Notes under the pieces: generated by a model
What the model was told of the DNA's origin: nothing
Database searches by the model: none
What the model saw: the letters and a program-made list of their open reading frames with translations, nothing else
In this document: one piece after another, positions 1 through 7,217 of the stretch
Layout of the letters: the number at the start of each line of letters is the position of its first letter
How positions within the stretch are numbered: the stretch's first letter is position 1
DNA from: Solicola gregarius
Lineage (GTDB): Bacteria; Actinomycetota; Actinomycetes; Propionibacteriales; Nocardioidaceae
Reading direction: 5' to 3'
DNA length: 64,000 nucleotides
Assembly: GCF_025790165.1 (NCBI RefSeq)
Contig: NZ_CP094970.1
Coordinates: 4,092,001-4,156,000 of the forward strand
Made by a program: the position numbers and the translations under genes

Positions 1-138
1 GGAGAGCTCCAGGAACGCGGGCTCGACTCGTAGATCGGGACGCATGGATGCGACCCGTTCCGTGAGTGCTGTGATCGTGGCGGACGAGCGCGGGTCGCGG
101 CTCCCGTGTGCGAGAGCGACCAGTGCCGGTGCGGTCAT
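1..138 (-). CDS. Sirohydrochlorin chelatase (CbiX/SirB-like), C-terminus cut by window edge
   Basis: Only the first 46 codons are inside the window. The protein begins MTAPALVALAHGSRDPR, and the HGSRDPR motif near the N-terminus is the hallmark of the CbiX/SirB chelatase family, whose His binds the metal. The family inserts Fe or Co into sirohydrochlorin, so it would finish the siroheme cofactor used by the sulfite reductase encoded upstream in the same operon. The start ATG is 61 nt past the cysH stop, with GGAGGG upstream. Function is inferred from the motif plus operon context. A cobalt chelatase for cobalamin is the alternative but is less likely beside nirA and cysH. Confidence 0.8.
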   Translation of the reverse strand, partial: MTAPALVALAHGSRDPRSSATITALTERVASMRPDLRVEPAFLELS

Positions 139-199
139 GATGCATCCCTCCTCTGCGGATGATCGTCGTGGTTGAGGTTCAGCGACCTCGGGTGTCGGC

Positions 200-919
200 T
201 CATGCGTGGATCCCGCACTCGGTCTTGGCCAGCCCGGCCCAGCGCCCGCTGCGCAGGTCGGCGCCCTCCTCGACCCGTCGCGTGCAAGGCCAGCACCCGA
301 TCGACGGGTAGCCGTCGTACTGCAGCGGGTTGACCAGTACGCCGTTCTCCTGGATGTAGCGGTCGACGTCGTCGCCCGTCCAACGCGCGAGCGGCGACAC
401 CTTGACCTTCTCCTTGCCCGGATCCCAGCCGACGACCGGTGTGATCACCCGGTTGTGCGTCTCTTCGCGGCGCAGCCCTGTCGCCCACGCGTCGTACGAG
501 GCGAGTGCATCCTGCAGCGGCTTGACCTTGCGCAGGAAGCAGCAGCGGTCGGGGTCGCGGGCGAACAGGTCCTTGCCCTCGCCGGCGTCCTGCTCGGCGA
601 CGGTCTGCTCGGGCTCGACGGTGATCAGGTTGACCGGCATCGTGGCGGCGACCGCGTCGCGCGTACCGATCGTCTCGGCGAAGTGGTAGCCCGTGTCCAG
701 GAAGACGATATCGAGACCCGGCGCGACCTTCGAGGCGATGTCGATCAGGACGGCGTCGGCCATCGAGGACGTCACGCAGAACCGCTCGCCGAACGTAGCG
801 ACTGCCCACTCGACGATGACCGAAGCGGGTGCGAGCTCGAGCTCGGCGCCGGCGACCGTCGCGATGTCGCGGAGTTCCGCGGCGCTACGACGGTCGACGT
901 CGACATTGGTGATCGTCAT
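200..919 (-). CDS. cysH: Assimilatory APS/PAPS reductase
   Basis: Reduces adenylyl sulfate (or PAPS) to sulfite in cysteine biosynthesis. The 239-residue product has the adenine-nucleotide alpha-hydrolase fold and carries the paired cysteines C126-C127 (RCCFLRK) and C209/C212 (CWPC) that ligate a [4Fe-4S] cluster in the APS-using branch, plus the catalytic Cys of the C-terminal ECGIH motif. The cluster cysteines favour APS over PAPS as substrate. I chose the ATG at 919 because GGAGG lies just upstream and the ATG overlaps the stop of the preceding small gene. A longer reading frame extends upstream but has no conserved sequence. Third gene of the sulfur operon. Confidence 0.96.
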   Translation of the reverse strand: MTITNVDVDRRSAAELRDIATVAGAELELAPASVIVEWAVATFGERFCVTSSMADAVLIDIASKVAPGLDIVFLDTGYHFAETIGTRDAVAATMPVNLITVEPEQTVAEQDAGEGKDLFARDPDRCCFLRKVKPLQDALASYDAWATGLRREETHNRVITPVVGWDPGKEKVKVSPLARWTGDDVDRYIQENGVLVNPLQYDGYPSIGCWPCTRRVEEGADLRSGRWAGLAKTECGIHA

Positions 920-1089
920 GCCGATGCACCTCCCTGTGGGGTGGTAGTGGGGGAGAGGATGCCGACGAAGCGGAGTCCGAACGCGCGCTGGCACGAACGG
1001 CACTCCCACTCGCCGTGCTTCTCTCCGTGGGGGCGGAGGTCCTCGTCGCCGCAGTACGGGCAGTGGAACGGGACGGCGTGACCGCTCAT
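916..1089 (-). CDS. Small zinc-ribbon protein of the sulfur operon
   Basis: A 57-residue protein starting MSGHAVPFHCPYCG. Two CxxC knuckles (C10/C13 and C30/C33) separated by a short basic/acidic stretch form a one-domain zinc ribbon, followed by a flexible tail. Its TGA overlaps the cysH ATG, so the two are translationally coupled, and it starts 34 nt after the nirA stop. I recall small CxxC proteins between nirA and cysH in other actinobacteria, but their role is not established. It could be a metal-binding accessory factor or regulator. It is too short to stand out by ORF length alone, but codon use, coupling and the four cysteines support it as real. Confidence 0.85.
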   Translation of the reverse strand: MSGHAVPFHCPYCGDEDLRPHGEKHGEWECRSCQRAFGLRFVGILSPTTTPQGGASA

Positions 1090-1123
1090 CGCTCGACCTT
1101 CGCGCTCGTTGCTCGCTCGCCGC

Positions 1124-2812
1124 TCATCGCAGCACCGCCTCGTCGGCGCGCCCGACCCACTGCGCGAACACCTCGCCGTCGTTGCGCTCTGCGAGGTACG
1201 TACGCGCGAGGCGCTCGATGTAGTCGGCGAGTGCGGCGCCGGTCACCTTGTGTGCTCGTAGCTTGCGGCCGAATCCCGCCTCGAGCCCGAGGGCGCCCCC
1301 GAGGTGGACCTGGAAGCCCTCCACCTGCGCGCCGGACTCATCGACGACGAGCTGGCCCTTGAGGCCGATGTCGGCGGTCTGGATGCGGGCGCAGGAGTTG
1401 GGGCACCCGTTGACGTTGACGCTGATGGGCGTATCCAGCTCGGGTACGCGCTGCTCGAGCTCGTCGATCAGCTCGGCCGCGCGGTCCTTGGTGTTGATGA
1501 TCGCGAGCTTGCAGAACTCGATGCCCGTGCAGGCCATCGTGTTGCGCCGCCACGCCGACGGGCGGGCGTACAACCCGAGGCCCTCGAGCGCGGTGATCAG
1601 CGGTTCGACCCGGTGCTCGTCGAGGTCGAGGATCAGCAGTTTCTGGTGCGCGGTCGTGCGTACGCGGCCGCTGCCGTGCTGCTCGACGACGTCGGCGACC
1701 TTGGCGAGCAGCGAGCCCGACACCCGACCGACGGTGAGTGCGACACCGACGTAGAAGCGGCCGTCCTGCTGCTTGTGGACGCCGACGTGGTCGCCGGGGG
1801 TCTGCGGTGCCGGTGCCTCGGGTCCGTCGGGCAGTGGCCGGCCGAGGTACTCGGTCTCCAGCACGTCACGGAACCGCTGCGTGCCCCAGTCGGCGAGTAG
1901 GAACTTCAGCCGGGCGCGCGTTCGAAGCCGGCGATAGCCGTAGTCGCGGAAGATGCCGGTGACGCCGGCCCATACCTCCGGGACATCCTCGAGCGGAACC
2001 CAGACCCCGAGCCGTTGCGCGAGCATCGGGTTCGTCGAGAGTCCGCCGCCGACCCAGAGGTCGAAGCCGGGCCCGAACTCCGGATGCTCGACGCCGACGA
2101 ACGCTACGTCGTTGATCTGGGGCACCGTGTCGTGGCTCGGATGCCCGCTGATCGCGGTCTTGAACTTGCGCGGCAGGTTGGAGAACTCCTTGCTGCCGAT
2201 GTAGCGGCGCTCGATCTCCTCGACCGCCCAGGTGCCGTCGATGATCTCGTCGGCGGCGATGCCCGCGACCGGGCTCCCCAGGATCACCCGGGGGCAGTCG
2301 CCGCACGCCTCCTGGGTGGTCAGACCGACGGCCTCGAGCTTGTTCCAGATGGTCGGGACGTCCTCGATGCGTACCCAGTGCAGCTGGATGTTCTGCCGGT
2401 CCGTCAGGTCGGCGGTGTCACGCCCGTACGTCGCGGACAGCTCGGCGATCGTGCGGAGCTGGTCGAGGTCGAGCTGCCCGCCGTCGATGCGTACGCGCAG
2501 CATGAAGTAGCTGTCCTCGAGCTGCTCGGGCTCGAGCGTCGCGGTCTTGCCGCCGTCGATGCCGGGCTTGCGCTGGGTGTAGATGCCCCACCAGCGGAAC
2601 CGGCCGCGCAGGTCGACCGGGTCGATCGACTCGAACCCGCCGTGCGCGTAGATGTTCTCGATCCGGGCGCGAACGTTCAGCGCGTCGTCGTCCTTCTTCA
2701 CCTGCTCGTTGGAGTTGAGCGGCTCGCGGTAGCCGAGGGCCCACTGTCCGCTGCCCTTCTGGGCGCGGCTTGCGCGGGTCGGGCGAACGGGGGCGTCGGT
2801 CGTCGTGGTCAT
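1124..2812 (-). CDS. Ferredoxin-dependent sulfite (or nitrite) reductase
   Basis: A 562-residue siroheme/[4Fe-4S] reductase that makes sulfide from sulfite by six-electron reduction. Cluster and siroheme ligands are visible as C428 and C434 (ACTGIEFCK) and C470 and C474 (NGCPNSC), the order expected for the family, with the two ferrodoxin-like half-domains before and between. Sequence alone hardly separates sulfite from nitrite reductases. The neighbours cysH, the sirohydrochlorin chelatase and the cysteine leader peptide decide for sulfite, as in the actinobacterial genes called nirA or sir. First large gene of the operon, 112 nt after the leader peptide stop. Confidence 0.95.
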   Translation of the reverse strand: MTTTTDAPVRPTRASRAQKGSGQWALGYREPLNSNEQVKKDDDALNVRARIENIYAHGGFESIDPVDLRGRFRWWGIYTQRKPGIDGGKTATLEPEQLEDSYFMLRVRIDGGQLDLDQLRTIAELSATYGRDTADLTDRQNIQLHWVRIEDVPTIWNKLEAVGLTTQEACGDCPRVILGSPVAGIAADEIIDGTWAVEEIERRYIGSKEFSNLPRKFKTAISGHPSHDTVPQINDVAFVGVEHPEFGPGFDLWVGGGLSTNPMLAQRLGVWVPLEDVPEVWAGVTGIFRDYGYRRLRTRARLKFLLADWGTQRFRDVLETEYLGRPLPDGPEAPAPQTPGDHVGVHKQQDGRFYVGVALTVGRVSGSLLAKVADVVEQHGSGRVRTTAHQKLLILDLDEHRVEPLITALEGLGLYARPSAWRRNTMACTGIEFCKLAIINTKDRAAELIDELEQRVPELDTPISVNVNGCPNSCARIQTADIGLKGQLVVDESGAQVEGFQVHLGGALGLEAGFGRKLRAHKVTGAALADYIERLARTYLAERNDGEVFAQWVGRADEAVLR

Positions 2813-2878
2813 GGAGCGCGTCCTTCACGGTGATGGACACGCGGTGCACGGGGCGTTACGGATTCATTCGGCGCTGAA

Positions 2879-2918
2879 CGAACTCACAGCCCGGTGACCG
2901 CATGCCCGAGGGAGTTCG
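2879..2918 (-). promoter_or_regulatory. Possible attenuator stem in the nirA leader
   Basis: CGAACTC (2879-2885) is complementary to GAGTTCG (2912-2918), forming a 7-bp stem around a GC-rich loop. It begins 7 nt after the leader-peptide stop in the transcript and ends 66 nt before the nirA start. A ribosome stalled at the Cys codon would cover sequence just upstream. The stem is weak on its own and its role is a guess. Confidence 0.3.
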
Positions 2919-2924
2919 GGCGGG

Positions 2925-3011
2925 TCAGACCGGGCGACACATGCTGCTGCGGACACGACCGAGGTCGACGTGACGCCGAGCCACCAGGTGTGTCGATTCC
3001 GCTGCGAGCAT
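2925..3011 (-). CDS. Cysteine-sensing leader peptide upstream of sulfite reductase
   Basis: A 28-codon ORF, MLAAEST... containing LVARRHVDLGRV and ending SSMCRPV and TGA. The RRHVDLxRVxSxxC pattern matches the short putative leader peptides that precede sulfur-assimilation operons in Streptomyces and other actinobacteria. GGAG precedes the ATG. The single Cys codon is four codons from the stop, so stalling for lack of Cys-tRNA would place the ribosome at the end of the ORF. The control mode (attenuation or exposure of the nirA start) is inferred. The family resemblance is from memory of these peptides, not a search. Confidence 0.8.
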   Translation of the reverse strand: MLAAESTHLVARRHVDLGRVRSSMCRPV

Positions 3012-3055
3012 GGCAAGAAGTCTCCGCGACGACCGCAGCCCGTGACAAACCCCCG

Positions 3056-3074
3056 TCTCGCTATGTGAGCGAGA
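3056..3074. promoter_or_regulatory. Operator-like palindrome upstream of the sulfur operon
   Basis: Perfect inverted repeat TCTCGCT-N5-AGCGAGA located 45 nt upstream of the leader-peptide start on the nirA side. Position and symmetry fit a repressor or activator site at the sulfur-operon promoter. No regulator can be named from the sequence. Between it and the next recognisable feature (3075-3187) I see nothing. Confidence 0.45.
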
Positions 3075-3187
3075 TGTCCGTATTCTGAGACAGCGGTCGG
3101 GTGGTATCGACGTTTGTGCAGGTCAGCGATTCGGGCGGGTGGTGGCTTGCGATGCCGATCACACCCGACGGCGGCGGGCGGGCGCCT

Positions 3188-3448
3188 TCACGCGGGTACG
3201 GACAGCCGGTCGCGCAGGAATGTGCCGAGGGGCATCGGCTCGCGACCGATCAGGGAGGCGAGGGTCGCGGCGCAGGTCAGGGCGGGGCGAAAATCGGATG
3301 CGCCGCCGAACCATGCCGCGTAGCGTTTGCCGTGTCGACACGTTCGGATTCGAGGGGAGTGAGACCAATGGCGGACCACCGACTCGAACCTGCTGTCATC
3401 TCGCTCCGCTACCGCGCCTGAGCACGTTGCTGCGTGCCGTAGCGGCAC
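3188..3448 (-). pseudogene. Possible remnant of a short-chain dehydrogenase/NmrA-like gene
   Basis: The last roughly 45 residues of this frame (from RYAAWFGGASDF to FLRDRLSVPA) read like the C-terminal end of NAD(P)-binding oxidoreductases of the NmrA/SDR type, where a LIGREP-like segment precedes the terminus. The upstream part of the frame shows no Rossmann GxxGxxG and runs into the uORF and hairpin before rsgA, so no intact gene exists. It is either a decayed 3' end or chance. The resemblance is weak and unverified. Confidence 0.3.
3368..3421 (+). CDS. Candidate 17-residue upstream ORF before rsgA
   Basis: ATG preceded by a strong GAGGGGAG at 8-nt spacing encodes MADHRLEPAVISLRYRA and stops 46 nt before rsgA. 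A TAGCGT hexamer about 45 nt upstream could be the -10 of the same transcript. The strong ribosome site argues for translation. No family is recognised and there is no cysteine, so it is not of the sulfur leader type. Confidence 0.4.
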   Translation: MADHRLEPAVISLRYRA

Positions 3449-3450
3449 GC
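3432..3450. promoter_or_regulatory. Hairpin before rsgA start
   Basis: Perfect stem GCGTGCCG-TAG-CGGCACGC between the candidate uORF stop and the rsgA start codon 18 nt downstream. It could be a mild attenuator or a structure controlling rsgA translation. No T-tract follows it. Confidence 0.4.
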
Positions 3451-3467
3451 ACAGAAAGCTCCCTCAC

Positions 3468-4538
3468 ATGCCTGATTCCGTCGATCCCGACGACCTACTC
3501 ACCCGCCTCGGCTGGGACGACCGCTGGGCCGCCATGCTCGGGCCTACCGCCCTTCGACCAGCGCGCGTCACGCGCGTCGACCGCGGGCTGTACGGCGTGC
3601 TCGGTGCCGCCGGTCCCGACCGCCACGGCCTCGGCCCCAATCTCCTCGAGGCCGCGGCACACGACCCGCTCGACGGGCCGTGCGTCGGTGACTGGGTGAC
3701 GCTGCGCGACTGGCCCGACGACCGCGTGACGATCGACGCCGTACTGCCGCGGCGCACGGTGCTCGTACGCGCCCAGGTCGGCGGCACATCGCACGAGCAG
3801 GCGCTCGCCGCCAATGTCACCACGACCGCCGTCGTCGCCGGCCTCGACCAGCAGCCGTCCATGACCAAGCTGGAGCGGCTGATCGCGTTGGCCTGGGAGA
3901 GCGGCGCGGCTCCCGTCGTACTGCTGACGAAGGCCGATCTCGCCCGCGACGCCGACGATGTGGCCGCCGACCTGATGTCGGTCGCGCCGGGCATCGAGGT
4001 GATCTGCTGCAGTGTGCTCGACGGCCGCGGCATCGAGCGCGTACGCGAGCTGGCCGCCGCCGGCACCGTGGCGCTCGTGGGCTCGTCGGGCGCGGGCAAG
4101 TCGACGCTGATCAACGAGCTGGTCGGCGCCGACGTACTCGCGACTCGCGACATCCGATCCGACGGTCGTGGCCGGCACACGTCCGTACGCCGCGAGCTCG
4201 TCCTGCTTCCGTCCGGTGGCTGCCTGGTCGACACGCCGGGGCTTCGTGGCGTCGGTCTCTCCGACACCGGTGAGGGCTTGGCCGCGACGTTCGCGGACGT
4301 GGAAGCGCTGATCGCCCAGTGCCGGTTCACCGACTGCGCGCACGAGACCGAGCCCGACTGCGCCGTGCGCGCCGCGCTCGACGACGGGCGACTCGACGTA
4401 CGCCGCTACGAGAGCTGGCAGAAGCTGCAGCGCGAGGTGGCCTGGATGGCCCGCCGCAAGGACGCTCGCCTGCGCGCCGACGAGCTCAAGCGCTGGAAGC
4501 GTCGTACGAAGGACCAGCGCTCGGCCCGACACCGCTGA
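3468..4538 (+). CDS. rsgA: Ribosome small-subunit maturation GTPase A
   Basis: Circularly permuted GTPase that checks late 30S subunit assembly. The 356-residue protein shows an N-terminal OB-fold region, the G4 motif TKAD near residue 154 placed before the G1 P-loop GSSGAGKST near 205 and the G3 DTPG near 250 (the permuted order), then a zinc knuckle built from the C, C, H and C of CRFTDCAHETEPDC, and a basic tail. Length is normal. The gene is alone on this strand and converges on the amidase with 9 nt between the stops. Confidence 0.97.
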   Translation: MPDSVDPDDLLTRLGWDDRWAAMLGPTALRPARVTRVDRGLYGVLGAAGPDRHGLGPNLLEAAAHDPLDGPCVGDWVTLRDWPDDRVTIDAVLPRRTVLVRAQVGGTSHEQALAANVTTTAVVAGLDQQPSMTKLERLIALAWESGAAPVVLLTKADLARDADDVAADLMSVAPGIEVICCSVLDGRGIERVRELAAAGTVALVGSSGAGKSTLINELVGADVLATRDIRSDGRGRHTSVRRELVLLPSGGCLVDTPGLRGVGLSDTGEGLAATFADVEALIAQCRFTDCAHETEPDCAVRAALDDGRLDVRRYESWQKLQREVAWMARRKDARLRADELKRWKRRTKDQRSARHR

Positions 4539-4547
4539 CGTCGGGGT

Positions 4548-5957
4548 TCACACGTCCTGGATGCGAGCCCAGCCGTGCTCCTGCTCGACCTCGTACGCGA
4601 TCTCCAGAAGCGTTCGCTCGTCGCCGTGTCCGGCCGACAGCTGCACGCCGATCGGCAGGCCGGCCTCCGACATCGCCATCGGCAGCGAGATCGCCGGGCC
4701 ACCCGTCGCGTTGTTCAGCGGTGTGAACGCGACATAGCGCAGCAGCCGGTCGAAGAGCTGCTCGAACGGCTGCGCGGGCGAGAGGTGGCCGAGCTTCGGT
4801 GTCGTGTGCGCGAGCGTCGGCGACAGCACGAGGTCGTAGTCGGCGAAGATCGCGGCGTACGTGCGTTCGGAACGCCGAAGCCGGCGGACGACCCCCGGGG
4901 TTCGGAGCATGTTCCGGCGGAACGCGGCGGCGAGCCCGCGCGTCAGGTTGTCGGTGTGTGCGCGGTCGAAGTCGCGGGCGAGCGTACGCTTCCCGGTTGC
5001 GCTGATGGCCGCCGCGAGCAGGCCCCAGTAGTGCGCGAAGTCGTCGGCGAACTGTTGCCCGACCGGCATCGGCATCTCGACGACGTCGTGTCCCATGGAG
5101 GTCAGGCGGCTCGCCGCGGCCGCGACGGCCCAGCGCGTCGCGTCGTCGGTCGGGTGCCCGGTGACGCTCTCGGTGAGCATGCCGACGCGCAGTCGCCGTT
5201 GCGAGGGCCCTTCGACCAGGCCGATGCGGGGCAGGCGCGGGCTCGCGTACACCTTCTCGGCGCCGGCGAGGAAGTGCGCGGTGTCGCGAACGGTGCGGGT
5301 GACGACGCCCTCGCTGACGATCTTGACGGGAGCGGCGGCCGAGAACGCCTCCGAGAGCGTACGACCGCGGGTCGGCTTGAGCCCGACGAGCCCGCAGGCG
5401 GCCGCCGGGATGCGGATCGAGCCGCCGCCGTCGTTCGCGTGGGCGAGCGGCAGGGCGCCCGACGCGACGAGTGCGGCGGAGCCACCCGACGAGGCGCCGG
5501 GGGAGTACGCGGTGTTCCACGGGTTGCGCGTCGGCGGCGCGTCCGCGAACTCGGTGGACGCGTTGAAGCCGAACTCCGGCAACCGGCTCTTGCCCAGATT
5601 CACCACGCCCTGTGCGAGGAACTGGCGTACGAAGTCGCCGTCGTCGTGCGGCGCGTGCGGGGTGAACGCCGCCGACCCGTGGCCCGTCGGGAGGCCGGCG
5701 ACGTCGGAGTTGTCCTTGACGATCGTCGGTACGCCCGCGAGCGGGCCGGAACGGGTCTCGACGGCGGACTTGCGGGCGCGCTCGAAGTCGGCCACGACGA
5801 CCGCGTTGAGCTCGGGGTCGACCCGCTCGACCCGGGCGATGGCGGCCTCGACGGCCTCGAGCGAGCTGATCTCGCCCGTGCGGATGCGCTCGGCAACGCC
5901 GACCGCGTCTTCCTCGCCCAGTGCGTCGTCGGTGAATGCGTGGACGTGGGTCGACAT
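4548..5957 (-). CDS. Amidase signature family hydrolase
   Basis: A 469-residue Ser-cisSer-Lys hydrolase. The triad is visible as K81 (VPTIVKD), the cis-Ser in GASSGGS (156/157) and the nucleophile S180 in DGGGSIRIPA. The N-terminal 75 residues are the helical dimer arm common in the family. GatA is unlikely because there are no gatB or gatC neighbours and the C-terminal half diverges. The substrate cannot be read from sequence. It may be an amide, nitrile-derived amide or 6-aminohexanoate-type substrate. No signal peptide, so cytoplasmic. Confidence 0.92.
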   Translation of the reverse strand: MSTHVHAFTDDALGEEDAVGVAERIRTGEISSLEAVEAAIARVERVDPELNAVVVADFERARKSAVETRSGPLAGVPTIVKDNSDVAGLPTGHGSAAFTPHAPHDDGDFVRQFLAQGVVNLGKSRLPEFGFNASTEFADAPPTRNPWNTAYSPGASSGGSAALVASGALPLAHANDGGGSIRIPAAACGLVGLKPTRGRTLSEAFSAAAPVKIVSEGVVTRTVRDTAHFLAGAEKVYASPRLPRIGLVEGPSQRRLRVGMLTESVTGHPTDDATRWAVAAAASRLTSMGHDVVEMPMPVGQQFADDFAHYWGLLAAAISATGKRTLARDFDRAHTDNLTRGLAAAFRRNMLRTPGVVRRLRRSERTYAAIFADYDLVLSPTLAHTTPKLGHLSPAQPFEQLFDRLLRYVAFTPLNNATGGPAISLPMAMSEAGLPIGVQLSAGHGDERTLLEIAYEVEQEHGWARIQDV

Positions 5958-6083
5958 CGGCTCTGCCTCTCGCGGGGTGATGGGGCAATGGTTGATCGTA
6001 CCAACGGGTAACTTCGTCGCTCGGCCCCTACTCGACCGGTACGAGCGGCATCATGTGCGGTAGGCAACCGAAGGAGGTCCGTG

Positions 6084-6443
6084 ATGATTCGTCGTACCGC
6101 GGTCGTCGCAGTGGCCGTGACAGCGCTGCTGGCCCTGGGCACGCCGTCTGCGTCCGCCGATGTGCTGGTGCACCAGCCGCCGGCGAAGAAGTGCGTCGGC
6201 AAGAAGTTCACGGTCGGGGTCTGGTACCAGTCGTACAGCGGTGGACCGCGCGGTGTGCGGGTCAAGGTGGTCGGCCCGCACGGCAAGACCGTGCTGAAGA
6301 AGAGCGTCCGAGCGACGACGAACTGGCGGTACTGGCGGGTCAAAGCCAAGCCGCGTGGCGTGTACCGGACGGTCTACCGGCAGGGACGGCACGGCAAGCC
6401 CGCCTGGACGTTGAGGTTCCGTACCCGGGCGCACCGCTGCTGA
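6084..6443 (+). CDS. Small secreted basic protein
   Basis: 119 residues. A clear Sec signal peptide runs from MIRRTAVVAVAVTALLALG to the Ala-x-Ala-like SASA-D site near residue 25. The mature part is rich in Lys, Arg and Trp/Tyr, with two cysteines (KKCVGK near the start and the final Cys), suggesting a small disulfide-closed beta domain. I recognise no family. ATG at 6084 is chosen over GTG at 6081 because AAGGAGG lies 6 nt upstream of the ATG. Monocistronic. Confidence 0.8.
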   Translation: MIRRTAVVAVAVTALLALGTPSASADVLVHQPPAKKCVGKKFTVGVWYQSYSGGPRGVRVKVVGPHGKTVLKKSVRATTNWRYWRVKAKPRGVYRTVYRQGRHGKPAWTLRFRTRAHRC

Positions 6444-6455
6444 ACCATCGGCTGC

Positions 6456-6779
6456 TCATGGGGCGAGTCGGTCTGCGACCGTCGCCGCCTCCTGGAGGTG
6501 ATCGGCGAGCCGACGCGCCTCGTCGGCGGTGAGCTCGCCGCTGCGGTCCTCGAGGGAGATCCACACCGCGGGGAGGATGGTGCCGTCGTCGAACTCGGAC
6601 GCACCCGCCTCGACGCGTACCGCCCCGGTGCCGTCGCGCGGCACCGCCGGCCAGGTCGCGGCGAGGTGCTCGCGGACCCAGCCCGCGTCGACCGCCGCCC
6701 AGCTGTGCTCCGGAGTCTCCTGGCGGGTGCAGAACGCCGGGCAGGGCGTGTCATCGGGCCCGGTCGGTCGCTCGCTCAT
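6456..6779 (-). CDS. Small hypothetical protein (possibly DUF6907-like)
   Basis: 107 residues with no signal or membrane segment. The N-terminus has a CPAFC-x10-H arrangement that could bind metal, followed by a probable beta sandwich (AVWISLEDRSGELT) and a helical C-terminus (ADEARRLADHL). This layout resembles small actinobacterial proteins labelled DUF6907, but I cannot confirm it. It converges on the secreted-protein gene, 12 nt apart. The reading frame stays open upstream through the tRNA genes, so the ATG at 6779 is the sensible start. Confidence 0.75.
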   Translation of the reverse strand: MSERPTGPDDTPCPAFCTRQETPEHSWAAVDAGWVREHLAATWPAVPRDGTGAVRVEAGASEFDDGTILPAVWISLEDRSGELTADEARRLADHLQEAATVADRLAP

Positions 6780-6850
6780 CGATTCCCCTCGCCGATCGTA
6801 CGAAAGGCCGCCCTCCGGGACGGAAGACGGCCTGCGCCAGTGCGGCTTGG

Positions 6851-6922
6851 TGGGCGATACAAGAATTGAACTTGTGACCTCTTCCGTGTCAAGGAAGCGC
6901 GCTACCACTGCGCCAATCGCCC
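6851..6922 (-). tRNA. tRNA-Val (GAC)
   Basis: Acceptor GGGCGAT pairs with ATCGCCC plus discriminator A. The anticodon loop is TTGACAC, giving GAC. D and T arms are complete, and CC but no encoded full CCA follows. First of three minus-strand tRNAs in a row with no protein gene between them. Confidence 0.97.
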
Positions 6923-6943
6923 GCGTTCCCGTTGCCGGGACCG

Positions 6944-7014
6944 AGGTGGAGACGGGATTCGAACCCGTGTACACGGCTTTGCAGGCCGTTGCCTCGCCTC
7001 TCGGCCACTCCACC
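6944..7014 (-). tRNA. tRNA-Cys (GCA)
   Basis: Acceptor GGTGGAG pairs with CTCCACC plus discriminator T. The anticodon loop CTGCAAA gives GCA and the T loop GGTTCGAATCC is canonical. The charging level of this tRNA would be the likely signal for the cysteine leader peptide at 2925-3011. Confidence 0.97.
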
Positions 7015-7053
7015 AGATAGTGCTTGGGAGGTGGGCCTGCATGACCCGCTCCG

Positions 7054-7125
7054 AGCGGACGACGGGATTCGAACCCGCGACCCTCACCTTGGCAAGGTGA
7101 TGCTCTACCACTGAGCCACGTCCGC
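7054..7125 (-). tRNA. tRNA-Gly (GCC)
   Basis: Acceptor GCGGACG pairs with CGTCCGC plus discriminator T. The anticodon loop TTGCCAA gives GCC. It is the promoter-proximal member of the minus-strand tRNA trio Gly-Cys-Val. Confidence 0.97.
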
Positions 7126-7205
7126 GCGCTCCCAGGATAGTCCTTGGAGGCGAAACGAAACCTTAGCCGATCCGTCGCGCCGAGACCAAACCGGGGCGGC
7201 TTGGG

Positions 7206-7211
7206 TAGCGT
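7206..7211 (+). promoter_or_regulatory. -10 element for a leaderless pabC-like mRNA
   Basis: TAGCGT lies 6 nt before the ATG at 7218. That spacing places the transcription start at or next to the start codon, and no Shine-Dalgarno is present. Confidence 0.5.
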
Positions 7212-7217
7212 GGCGTC

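Noticed and set aside
2813-2924. SAM-type riboswitch before nirA
   Set aside because: No SAM-family helices could be built. The short leader peptide explains the region better.
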